A stretch of 44,728 bases of DNA, taken from contig JAUNMP010000015.1 of NCBI GenBank assembly GCA_030537465.1, positions 1 through 44,728 of the forward strand. The letters are read 5' to 3'. Numbering within the stretch: position 1 is the stretch's first letter; every line of letters starts with the position of its first letter. Shown here one piece after another: positions 25,521-33,730 of the stretch. The DNA is from a bacterium (lineage in GTDB: Bacteria > Verrucomicrobiota > Kiritimatiellia > RFP12 > UBA1067). Below the pieces are notes generated by a model. That model made no database searches. It saw only the letters and a program-made list of their open reading frames with translations, and was not told where the DNA came from. The position numbers were made by a program, and so were the translations under genes.

Positions 25521-27593
25521 ATGAAAATCAGCTTCTTTATCTTGTCCGCATGTGTTGGACTGGTGGCGCTCCGTCTGCCGGCCGAGGGCGTGTTTGGCAA
25601 GGCCGAATTGTTCGACGCCACCGATCTCAATGCCATGGCGCTGTCCATCGAGGGTAACTACCTGTATGGGGGAGCCGGCAACCATATTCTCGTTTTCGAC
25701 GTCTCCGATCCCCTCCATCCGCGTAAAGTCGGGTCGGTCGAAGGCGTGGGGGCCGCCCGGCAACTCGTCGTCCAGAAGGGCATGGTCTATGTGACGGCCC
25801 GCGAATATGGCCTTTGGATCGTGGACGCGACCCATCCGGAGAAGCCGCGCATCCGTTCCCGCTTCGATTGCTGCGAACTCGCGACGGGCGTGGACGTCGC
25901 GGGGGATGTCTGCTTCTGTGGACAGCGGCAGAACGGCGTCGAGTTCATCGACGTCGGCGATCCGGACCACCCTCGCCACATCGCCATGCGCAAGACGGCC
26001 GAATCGCAGTCCGTCGTCTATCGGGACGGCTGGCTCTATTCCGGGGAATGGGAGGCGGGGCTGGTTACCGTCTTCGACGCGCACGACATGTCTGCCATCC
26101 GCCAGACGGGCACCATCGACCTCTATGGGTACGGCGATGGCGTCTGGTTGCAGGGCGACTACCTCTATGCCGCACGCGGACACAACTCCAAACATCGCGT
26201 CGTCGCCGGTGGACTCAAGACGCCGGAGATGGAGAAGGTCGGCATGCCAACTTCAGGCGGTGGCATGGGGCATGGCCTCGACATCTTCGACGTCCGCGAT
26301 CCTCATGCGTCGAAACGCGTCGGAATGGTCGATTATCCACCGTTCTATGCCCGTGGAATGGACATGTGGACGCCCCGCACGTCGGGAAACCTCCTCGTCG
26401 CATCGCAGACGCACAACGGGCTTTTCGCCGTCGACATTTCCGACAAGGCGAATCCGCGGGTGCTGGATCGCTGGACGTCGCCGGGCGCCAAGTTCCCGAA
26501 GCATCCCAGCGACTGCATTGGCTCCGTGGCCATTGGCAACGGAGCCGTCTATGCGGCCGTGAAGGGCAAGGGATTCTTCGTGCTGCCCTGTGTCGGCGCG
26601 AAGGTTGAGCCGAGGATCCAGGGCACGTTGCCGCGGAACGCTTCGTTCCGGGAACCTTATCCGGCCGACGAGAACGCCTGGCACGTGTGGCGCCCTCATG
26701 ACGTGGGACAGGTTCGTGCCGCCGCAGTCAAGGGCGACTTCGTCTATGCGGCGTGCGGTGATGCGGGCCTCTACGTTTTGGAAGTTCTGCCGAATGGTGG
26801 AGGATGGCGCGAGCGCGCGAAGATCGAAGGGCGCGACAACGTCTACGACGTTTCCATCTACGGCAATCGCCTCTATGCCGCGGAGGGCGCACGCGGGTTT
26901 GGCGTCTACGACATCTCGACGGACATGCCACGCGAAATCGCGCGGTTGCCACGGATTTCCGACACGCGCGCTTTCTCGTTCTGGGTGACGGCGGTCGACG
27001 ATACGCGTCTCTTCTGCTCGGACCGGCATCGTTGGTTCCTGTACGACATTTCGGCGTTCCCGACGTTCAAGCCGATGATGAACTGTCGGGGCGGATGCCC
27101 GGGGTGGGACAAATATCTGATGGACCGTCCGATTGGGGGCCGCTACATGGCCTTCAACAATGCGCATCACGGCATTCGCTGGTACGACGTCGTCGAAGGA
27201 CGTGAGACGTTTGAGACCCAAAAGAACTTCACGACGCTGCTCAACGGCCTCTGTGCGCTTGATGAAAACCGCGCACTGATGACGAAGAGCATCGGCTATG
27301 TGCTGCTGAAGCCCAATGAGAACGATCCGGCCGATGGAAGCACATGGTCGTTCACGAAGCTGCCCCTGGCGGGCAAGACGCGTCTGGCGCCCGGAATCCC
27401 GCGCACGGACGGCAAGCTCGTCGCGTTCACCTCGCGCATTGCCCGTCACGCGACGCTGTATGATTTCACGGATGTCGAACATCCGGTTCCGAAGGGGGCC
27501 TGGACGTTCTCCGGCAATCCCGATCTGGCGACCTTCCACAAGGGAAAGGTCATCATCCCCTGCGGTTATGAAGGTCTGCTCCTTCAGCGCTGA
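25521..27593 (+). CDS. Secreted LVIVD-repeat beta-propeller protein
   Basis: A 690-aa exported protein with an N-terminal signal peptide (about 1-21). It is built of repeats in which a strand such as GNYLYGGAGNHILVFDVSDP, or a close variant, recurs at spacings of about 40-60 residues, including IVDATHPEKP, VFDAHDMSA, IFDVRDPHASK, AVDISDKANP and VYDISTDMP. This is the LVIVD beta-propeller type found in secreted surface proteins. No enzymatic motif is seen. Its place between beta-helix enzymes and a GH42-like enzyme suggests a binding or scaffolding role in the same polysaccharide system. Confidence 0.75.
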   Translation: MKISFFILSACVGLVALRLPAEGVFGKAELFDATDLNAMALSIEGNYLYGGAGNHILVFDVSDPLHPRKVGSVEGVGAARQLVVQKGMVYVTAREYGLWIVDATHPEKPRIRSRFDCCELATGVDVAGDVCFCGQRQNGVEFIDVGDPDHPRHIAMRKTAESQSVVYRDGWLYSGEWEAGLVTVFDAHDMSAIRQTGTIDLYGYGDGVWLQGDYLYAARGHNSKHRVVAGGLKTPEMEKVGMPTSGGGMGHGLDIFDVRDPHASKRVGMVDYPPFYARGMDMWTPRTSGNLLVASQTHNGLFAVDISDKANPRVLDRWTSPGAKFPKHPSDCIGSVAIGNGAVYAAVKGKGFFVLPCVGAKVEPRIQGTLPRNASFREPYPADENAWHVWRPHDVGQVRAAAVKGDFVYAACGDAGLYVLEVLPNGGGWRERAKIEGRDNVYDVSIYGNRLYAAEGARGFGVYDISTDMPREIARLPRISDTRAFSFWVTAVDDTRLFCSDRHRWFLYDISAFPTFKPMMNCRGGCPGWDKYLMDRPIGGRYMAFNNAHHGIRWYDVVEGRETFETQKNFTTLLNGLCALDENRALMTKSIGYVLLKPNENDPADGSTWSFTKLPLAGKTRLAPGIPRTDGKLVAFTSRIARHATLYDFTDVEHPVPKGAWTFSGNPDLATFHKGKVIIPCGYEGLLLQR

Positions 27594-27615
27594 ACCCCTC
27601 GAATTGGAGTCTCGT

Positions 27616-30600
27616 ATGTCGACAATGAAATTTGGTCTGCTGCTCGTGGCGGGAATGGTCTGTGGCCTGCTTCGGGCCGACTATCGCATGCTGCCGCCAA
27701 AGGGGAATATCCCCTATGGTCCGCTGCAGACCCTGGCATCGGTCGGGATGTCCTTCACGAACGGCGTGATGTACAAGGAGGGGCGTCCGCATTTCTGGAT
27801 CGGCAATGGCGACGGCGACGCGTCCAGCCAACAGGGGCATCACGGCATCTGGCTGGCCTGGCTGCAGGGATGCGATACAGTGACGCTCAACCACGGCATG
27901 GTCGTCAATGCGCGGCGGGCCGAAGACGGCGTCGTCGAAGTCTGGGACGATCTCGACATCGGCATCCAGTCCTGGCGGCGCGAAGCCGTTCGGCTGGGAC
28001 TCCTCTGCAACTTCTTCCATTCGCATGAACCGGATACGGGGGGGCAGACGCTGACGCCGACGGCCTACAATCTCTCGCTGGAGGATCCCGCCCTGCACGA
28101 AGTCTACTACCACCTGGGACACCATCTTGGGTTCGACACGGGCTCGGACGCCGGGTTGGCGCTCTCGCTCAACCACCGCAAGACGCTTTACGACACCCTC
28201 CGAAACGAGCCGATGACGGCCTATATGGAACTCGCCCGCGAACCGGGGGCGAATCCGAACAACCAGCGCGTCCGCGAAGCCTTCCGCGTCTGGGCGAAGC
28301 GGAAGTACGCCGGCGACCTGAAGGCGGCGGATGCCGTCTGGGGCGTGACGCATGCGTCGTGGGAAGACGTGACGCCGCCGCATTTGGACAAGACGCGCTT
28401 CCCCGCGAAGAAGTCCTATGAGGACATTCTCATGCGCAATCGCGCCCGTGTGGAGGCGCCGAACTTCTACGCCGACTGGTTTCTCTTCCTCCAGGAGGAT
28501 ACGACGCGGATGCTCAGTCGCGAACTCGACGAACTTCGTGTCCGTGCCCCCTGGGCGCCGGTGACGGTCGATGTGCGTGGACATACGGCCCGTGACGATG
28601 CCTATGCAGCGCTGCTCCCGGAGGCGTTGACGTCCCACGTCGATCTCTTTTCGATCCACTACGGGACTCATTCCTATGTCTACGGCAATCGTCCGTGGGA
28701 TCGATCCACGGTGCTCGACGCGACGGCGGCGCCGCTGATGTGGCAGAGCTATTTCCGCGTCAACGCCGAGGGCGCGATCGTCAACAGCGAGAACATCTTC
28801 GGCGACGCCCGTTCGCCCGTGGGCGATGTGGACCGCATGCGCGCGAACGATCTCGGGCAGCTCTGCGCCCAGAAGTGGCGGATCGCGAAGGACGATGGCG
28901 GCAAACAGTCGCGCAAGTGGATGAATCCCGACTATGACGATTCCGCCTGGGACGAAATCGACGTGCCGGGGTGCTGGGATCAGGCCCTGGGAACGGCCTA
29001 CGAGGGCTTCCGCGGAACCTGCTGGCTGCGCCGGTCGTTCGTGGTGTCGGGAACGCGAAAGCAGGACTTCGTCGATGGCAGCTGCGTTTTCAAACTGGTC
29101 GGGAAGGGCGTGGCCCAGCAGGGGGACGTGTGGCTGAACGGACATCGCCTGAACATCCGCAAGGTCCAGGGCTGGTCGACGGCCTATGAATTCGACGTGG
29201 GCGCCTTCCTCAACTGGGGTGGACGCAACGTGCTCGTGTGGCGGGTCGAGGGCGACGGCAAGTCCGACAACGGGCTGCGTTTCCCGTCCTATATCCTCAC
29301 GGACGACCAGCTCTCCAAGCCGATCCCGTTCAATGAGCAGATGTGCCGTCTGATGTGCTTCAGCCATCTGATGGAGGGCCTCTCCGGCATCTGGATGTGG
29401 CACTGGCATCGCGATGGGGTGCGGACGTATCAGCCGCGGCTCAAGGCGCAGTTGAACACGGTGGCCGAAGTGGCGCTGCCGGCGCTGCGCAACCGCCGCA
29501 GTCGCATCGCCTATCTCTTCGCATACAACAACGGACGCGGTCTTCCGTTTGGCGGGGATGCCCGGAACTTCCTCGATTACTTCAATGCGTTTACGTTCAA
29601 TGGCGAAACGCCGGACGTCTACGGCGAAGAACGGTTCCGCCGCGATGTGACGCCGACGACCTATCCGCTCCTGGTCGTGCCGATGATGCCCTGCGTCGAA
29701 CCGGCGACCTACGCCCACTTCAAGGACTACGTGGCGAAAGGCGGCACGGCGATTGTCACGGAAGACTCCTTCCACACGACGACGACGCGTTTTGCGGCGA
29801 CGGATTTCGCCGATTATCTGAAGGCGGGGAACTTCGGGAAGGGCAAGGTTGTCGTGCTGTCGTCCCGCCTTCAGCTTTCCGATCTGCTGGCACGGGTGCG
29901 TCCGTTCCTGCCGCCGCCGCGTGTCCGGGTGACGGTGGAGGAAGAGGGCGAAATTCCGCTGATCGAGCGCGTGTTCGAAGGCGATTCGGACCGCCGGGTG
30001 CTCTATTTCGCCAACTGGGGCGGACGGAACCATCGCGCCCGCGTCGAATTGCCGTCCGAATGTGCCGAGTGGCAGGTGCTGGATGTCGTTGGACGGTTCA
30101 AGAAGACGGCGTCCGGGGCCCTGGAAGTCGAGATTCCCGCCCAGGACGTGGTCGCGGCCGTTCTGTCGCGGCCGGGAACTGCGGCCGTCAAACCGCTTCG
30201 GGTCTCGCCGCGTCGTCAGGCTTTGTTGGACGAACTGGCGGCAAAACTGGCACGGGCGAAGGCGTGTCCGCCCGAGAAGGCCGACGTCGTCTTCATCGGT
30301 GCGACGGATCGCGCCCGCGGAAGCCGCGCCCAGGGCATCGAGAAGTATCCGGAAATCCTCCGTGCGCTGGACCTGCTGGGGTTGTCCTACTCTGAAGTCC
30401 CCGTGGCCGGCATGACGGCGGCGAAACTGGCGTCGGCGAAACTCGTCCTTCTGCCCGAATCGAATTCCAATGCGGGCATTCGGGCGGAGATCAAAGGCAA
30501 GGGACCGCTGCTGGGCGTGCTGGACGCCTTCATGCGCCGTGGCGGCTCGGTGATGGCGTTGGTGGACAGTGCGGGAACGCGCAACTGCAGTGCGCTTCTG

Positions 30601-31077
30601 CTACGTGATTTCGCGGGAATGCTGGGATTCACCCGGGCCGAGGAGCTGGCTCAGGACGCCACGCGCGCCTCCTGGGGTGATCCCTATCAGATCAGGACGG
30701 AAGAAGTTCCGAATTCGCCGTTGTCGAAGGACGTGAAGGCCGTCCAGCTGTATACGCTTCGTCCGCTGGTCTTCAAGGGGCGGAGCAGGAAGATCAAAGA
30801 GGGAATCAAGGCGTTTCCCGTCGTGAACGTTCCCGGCGGCGCGGCAATCGTCGCCGGCACATATGGAGAAGGGCGCTTCTTCCTGTCGTCCGACATCTCG
30901 CTGTTCGCCCCGCTGCGGATCGAGCACGGCGACAACGCCCCGCTTCTCCTCAACACGCTGGAATGGTTGACGGGACGGTCTCTGCCGCCCGGACAACGCA
31001 AGGAATTTCTGACGAAGCGTTTCCTCTCGGAAGCGGATTTCCATACCATCCGTGCCGAGGAAGGAAATTTGAAATGA
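27616..31077 (+). CDS. GH42-like beta-galactosidase, multidomain
   Basis: A 1153-aa exported protein with a short signal peptide. The N-terminal half is a TIM barrel of the GH42/GH-A kind: the acid/base is probably E198 in RNEPM and the nucleophile E392 in VNSENIF. The FRVWAKRKYAGDLKAADAVW stretch resembles the GH42 helix that reads 'W..KY.....LN..W'. A GH2-like jelly roll is inserted (about 430-560), followed by two glutamine-amidotransferase-like folds, of which the first resembles the GH42 trimerisation domain. GGAG precedes the ATG at 27616; ATG 27625 is an alternative. Last complete gene of the operon before the Wadjet island. The family is likely GH42 or a close relative; the substrate is unproven. 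Confidence 0.72.
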   Translation: MSTMKFGLLLVAGMVCGLLRADYRMLPPKGNIPYGPLQTLASVGMSFTNGVMYKEGRPHFWIGNGDGDASSQQGHHGIWLAWLQGCDTVTLNHGMVVNARRAEDGVVEVWDDLDIGIQSWRREAVRLGLLCNFFHSHEPDTGGQTLTPTAYNLSLEDPALHEVYYHLGHHLGFDTGSDAGLALSLNHRKTLYDTLRNEPMTAYMELAREPGANPNNQRVREAFRVWAKRKYAGDLKAADAVWGVTHASWEDVTPPHLDKTRFPAKKSYEDILMRNRARVEAPNFYADWFLFLQEDTTRMLSRELDELRVRAPWAPVTVDVRGHTARDDAYAALLPEALTSHVDLFSIHYGTHSYVYGNRPWDRSTVLDATAAPLMWQSYFRVNAEGAIVNSENIFGDARSPVGDVDRMRANDLGQLCAQKWRIAKDDGGKQSRKWMNPDYDDSAWDEIDVPGCWDQALGTAYEGFRGTCWLRRSFVVSGTRKQDFVDGSCVFKLVGKGVAQQGDVWLNGHRLNIRKVQGWSTAYEFDVGAFLNWGGRNVLVWRVEGDGKSDNGLRFPSYILTDDQLSKPIPFNEQMCRLMCFSHLMEGLSGIWMWHWHRDGVRTYQPRLKAQLNTVAEVALPALRNRRSRIAYLFAYNNGRGLPFGGDARNFLDYFNAFTFNGETPDVYGEERFRRDVTPTTYPLLVVPMMPCVEPATYAHFKDYVAKGGTAIVTEDSFHTTTTRFAATDFADYLKAGNFGKGKVVVLSSRLQLSDLLARVRPFLPPPRVRVTVEEEGEIPLIERVFEGDSDRRVLYFANWGGRNHRARVELPSECAEWQVLDVVGRFKKTASGALEVEIPAQDVVAAVLSRPGTAAVKPLRVSPRRQALLDELAAKLARAKACPPEKADVVFIGATDRARGSRAQGIEKYPEILRALDLLGLSYSEVPVAGMTAAKLASAKLVLLPESNSNAGIRAEIKGKGPLLGVLDAFMRRGGSVMALVDSAGTRNCSALLLRDFAGMLGFTRAEELAQDATRASWGDPYQIRTEEVPNSPLSKDVKAVQLYTLRPLVFKGRSRKIKEGIKAFPVVNVPGGAAIVAGTYGEGRFFLSSDISLFAPLRIEHGDNAPLLLNTLEWLTGRSLPPGQRKEFLTKRFLSEADFHTIRAEEGNLK

Positions 31078-31205
31078 AATCCGCGAGGCAGACGCTGTGG
31101 GACTACCTTGAGTTCCGAACCTCTGTGTTAGGATGTTTTAGTAATCGTTCGCAGCCGATCTCCTCTGGACTCATCAAAATCAAAGGCGTCGAGGTCAAAT
31201 GCTGA
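31074..31205 (+). pseudogene. Possible truncated operon gene at the island edge
   Basis: A 43-codon frame opens with ATG at 31074, overlapping the stop of the GH42-like gene (ATGA), and has a strong GAGGAAGG at 31058-31065 that serves nothing else. The first ~40 bases are GC-rich like the operon; after about 31115 the DNA becomes AT-richer and the frame ends inside the start of jetA. This looks like the beginning of a carbohydrate-operon gene cut by insertion of the Wadjet island. It could instead be a chance short frame. Confidence 0.35.
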
Positions 31206-32761
31206 CTGATGACTTATTTGCGACAATAGGCGGAAGGACCGAATCTTTGGGGGCGACGACGGTAGCCTCGCCGATGATCGATTCGGCACTAGTCTCCGAA
31301 TCTGCCGTTTGGCTGTCAAAGCGTTCTTTGACGCTGGGCAATCTGCTGGCGAGCGACCGCGCGGCTGAATATGTGGCGATTCTGCGTGCGTTCGCCAAGC
31401 TGCGGGAAGGACATGAACCCGAGCCCTTGCATGAGTCCGTCTTGCGCGAAGTCTGCAGCGAGGATGTGGCACCGGAGGCCGACATTCAGTTCAAGGCGGC
31501 GATCCGTCAGCTGAAGGACTGGAATCTCCTGACGGAACGGATCGAAAAGGAACGCTTGCGGGGGTATCGGGACAAACGGCGCGACAAGTTTCGCTATCGT
31601 CTGGACGATGATGCGATTGCCTTCGTGGCCTGGCTGGAAGACCGTCATGCAAACGATCTGTCGCCCGAAGGCTCGGACATCACGGGCAATCTGTTGGATA
31701 TGCAGTGTTCACTTCTGCATGAGCTGAGGCGGAAACTCCGCGCGGTCGATCCCGAGCGTATCGAGTATGAAGCTGCCGGTGACGTTCTCTACCGGATCGA
31801 ACAACTGCGGCTCTATGTCGAGGCGACGGCCAAGACGCTGCAGGTTCTCAATCTTCGACTGTTGGCGTTTGGGACGGTTTTCAAGCCGGACGAAGCAAAG
31901 GCGATCATTGGAGAGCTGGGCGTCTTCCTCGAACGCTTTGGTCGTCGGTTTGGCGTCCTGCGGGAGGAAATTGTCGCGGATCTGCAAGAGGTCGGCAAGG
32001 ATGTACATCATCGCCGCTGGATGGCGTGTGTCGAATGTCTCAAAACAGAAGCGGCGCGGTTCACGCATATCTCGAACGTCCGCGTGCCGGATCCGTTTCG
32101 GATTTTGTCCGACGCTTCGGCTTTCTATGCGTCGGAAGGGAATCTTGTTTCGCTGATGTCGCGGGTGACGGATTCGGCCCGTCGCGTGTGGGGCAAGCTG
32201 AACGCGCGGTTGCGCGAACTGGAACGGCGAAATCACCGGCTGGAGGATCTGGGTGCGCGCCTTCTGGAGTTCGCGCAGTTGCCGGAGACGGAAGCCCCGT
32301 CGGACTGGATGCGGCGGTTGCTGGAGACGGCGTCCTTGCGGGGCGACGCGCAGATCAGTCCGGACGGTGAAAAAGCGAAGCACCCGCTGCCGAAGATGGT
32401 GGAACGCAAGAAACGCGAGCGGATCGTGACATGGATCACGCCGCGGAAGGTCGGCGAGAAGGCGAATGTCGCGTCGATCGAGCAGGCGCGTAACGCGCGC
32501 CTGAAAGAATGGATGGTGCACCGCAGGATCTATCCAACAGCTGCCGGATCGACCAGCCTGTCCGGCGGACAGTACGAGAACTTCGACGATTGCCGCAGTC
32601 TCGTCCAGTTGATTGAAGGTATCCGTCTGGGTGGTGGTGCCAAGGCCCGCCGCTACCTCGAGATCGAAGGCGAACCGCAGGCGAAACGCGTGGAGGTTGT
32701 AACGCCGGAGGGAACGCTCGCGTTCGAGGATATTTGTATAACGACTTCTCCAGGTTGTTGA
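31199..32761 (+). CDS. jetA: Wadjet-like JetA (kleisin-like subunit)
   Basis: A 520-aa, largely helical, charged protein at the first position of a Wadjet-type operon. In Wadjet (a plasmid-restriction condensin), JetA is the kleisin that bridges the SMC-like ATPase. The N-terminus shows a winged-helix-like stretch (residues ~60-130), the middle is heptad-rich, and the tail is basic and less conserved. Identification rests on position, size and helical character next to clear JetC and JetD genes, not on a diagnostic motif. Whether it is the type I, II or III version is uncertain. GAGG precedes the ATG. It is 10 bp upstream of jetB. Confidence 0.7.
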   Translation: MLTDDLFATIGGRTESLGATTVASPMIDSALVSESAVWLSKRSLTLGNLLASDRAAEYVAILRAFAKLREGHEPEPLHESVLREVCSEDVAPEADIQFKAAIRQLKDWNLLTERIEKERLRGYRDKRRDKFRYRLDDDAIAFVAWLEDRHANDLSPEGSDITGNLLDMQCSLLHELRRKLRAVDPERIEYEAAGDVLYRIEQLRLYVEATAKTLQVLNLRLLAFGTVFKPDEAKAIIGELGVFLERFGRRFGVLREEIVADLQEVGKDVHHRRWMACVECLKTEAARFTHISNVRVPDPFRILSDASAFYASEGNLVSLMSRVTDSARRVWGKLNARLRELERRNHRLEDLGARLLEFAQLPETEAPSDWMRRLLETASLRGDAQISPDGEKAKHPLPKMVERKKRERIVTWITPRKVGEKANVASIEQARNARLKEWMVHRRIYPTAAGSTSLSGGQYENFDDCRSLVQLIEGIRLGGGAKARRYLEIEGEPQAKRVEVVTPEGTLAFEDICITTSPGC

Positions 32762-32771
32762 GAGGTGTATA

Positions 32772-33428
32772 ATGTTGAAACTTGAAGCATTGATTGAGAA
32801 TGGCGACGCGACGTCGCAGCTCGTGCGGGCGGCATTGAATATCCTGCTGGAGTCGCCGTATTTCTATAAATCGGACGACGAGCGGGTCTTTCTGACGGTG
32901 ACGCGCTACCGCCAGGCATTTGCCGCCTTCTTTGAGAAGATGTTCGGTTGGACGCTGGTCGTGGATGCGAAATGCATTCGGCTCTATAAGCCCAAATGGT
33001 ACAACGAGGCCATCACGTCGGCCAATCGTGATCTCTTTGGGTTTACCCGCCGCGATTCCTGTATCGGGTTCCTGCTGCTGCTGGAATTCTTCGAGCGCGA
33101 GGCGCGGGAACAGGGCGTAACGACGGAGGATCGGGAAAATCTCAGATTTCGCTTTGGTGACTGGCTGGAATATTCGGCGGCGCGGTTCCGCCAGCTTTTC
33201 CCCGATAAAGAAGAAAACTACACGGACGAAAAGGTGCGGCAGATCCTGCGGGAGATCATGCCGTCTTTGGAGCGCTATCGCTTCCTGCGGAAAATCCGTC
33301 CTTCGGCAGATGAATTGGTCGGAGAAGCCGAAACAATCTACGAGGCCCTACCCGCCCTGTGGCACTACCAGGCCAACCAGCTGGTCGAACCCGTCTCTGG
33401 AGATGGTGAGAAGAGCGAGACGATGTGA
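32772..33428 (+). CDS. jetB: Wadjet-like JetB (KITE-like subunit)
   Basis: A 218-aa protein in the second slot of the operon, 10 bp after jetA, with GAGAGG ahead of the ATG. Its size and helix-rich winged-helix-like character (LVRAALNILLESPYFYKS, then FEKMFGWTLVVDAKCIRLYK) fit JetB, the KITE-type dimer that binds the kleisin in Wadjet complexes. The central sequence recalls both the DUF4194 and the DUF2398-type JetB families without a clean match by eye. It should act with jetA and jetC in DNA loop extrusion. Confidence 0.7.
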   Translation: MLKLEALIENGDATSQLVRAALNILLESPYFYKSDDERVFLTVTRYRQAFAAFFEKMFGWTLVVDAKCIRLYKPKWYNEAITSANRDLFGFTRRDSCIGFLLLLEFFEREAREQGVTTEDRENLRFRFGDWLEYSAARFRQLFPDKEENYTDEKVRQILREIMPSLERYRFLRKIRPSADELVGEAETIYEALPALWHYQANQLVEPVSGDGEKSETM

Positions 33429-33436
33429 GTTTCTTG

Positions 33437-33463
33437 GACAGGATTAACAGGATTTACAGGATT
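33437..33463. repeat. ACAGGATT dispersed repeat, 9-bp period
   Basis: Three units, ACAGGATTA, ACAGGATTT and ACAGGATT, follow directly after the jetB stop codon. A decayed copy lies at 9953-9976 near the toxin-antitoxin pair. Translated in reverse, such repeats give NPV-NPV-NPV, seen as spurious peptides in many genomes. Confidence 0.65.
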
Positions 33464-33478
33464 GGGAGGATGAATTAG

Positions 33479-33658
33479 ATGAAGGTTGACTTTGAAAGAG
33501 ATGGCATAAACGACGAAGTTTTCATAATCAATTGGCCTGATTCTCAGATCTGTTTTCATCTGATCCGTAGAGGGGACAAACTCTCAGGCGTAAAAGAGGC
33601 GGTGATGGTACGGTTGAATGAAGCATGGGAACTTGTTCGCCATGATCGTGGAATCTAA
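33479..33658 (+). CDS. Small hypothetical protein inside the Wadjet operon
   Basis: A 59-aa frame with GGGAGGA ending eight bases before its ATG. It begins MKVDFERDGINDEVF and ends VRHDRGI; the composition is mixed and acidic and looks protein-like. No family was recognised. It lies between jetB and the Schlafen-type regulator, on the same strand. It may be a tiny antitoxin- or inhibitor-like partner of the island, or a chance frame. Confidence 0.45.
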   Translation: MKVDFERDGINDEVFIINWPDSQICFHLIRRGDKLSGVKEAVMVRLNEAWELVRHDRGI

Positions 33659-33715
33659 TCTGCGGTGTTTCAGCGATACATCGAATTGAAAATGGAATAT
33701 TCATGATTAAGACGG

Positions 33716-33724
33716 TGCTATAAT
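33716..33724 (+). promoter_or_regulatory. Extended -10 promoter of the AlbA-type regulator
   Basis: TG-C-TATAAT occupies 33716-33724, with the preferred ATG six bases later at 33731. This is the same TGnTATAAT-N6-ATG layout as at 10182 and 19158 and predicts a leaderless transcript starting inside the Wadjet operon. Confidence 0.55.
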
Positions 33725-33730
33725 ATGCCC

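Noticed and set aside
31100..31140. Promoter TTGAGT ... TAGGAT upstream of jetA
   Set aside because: The spacing is only 15 bp and the elements are weak, so it is not listed as a feature although a jetA promoter is expected here.
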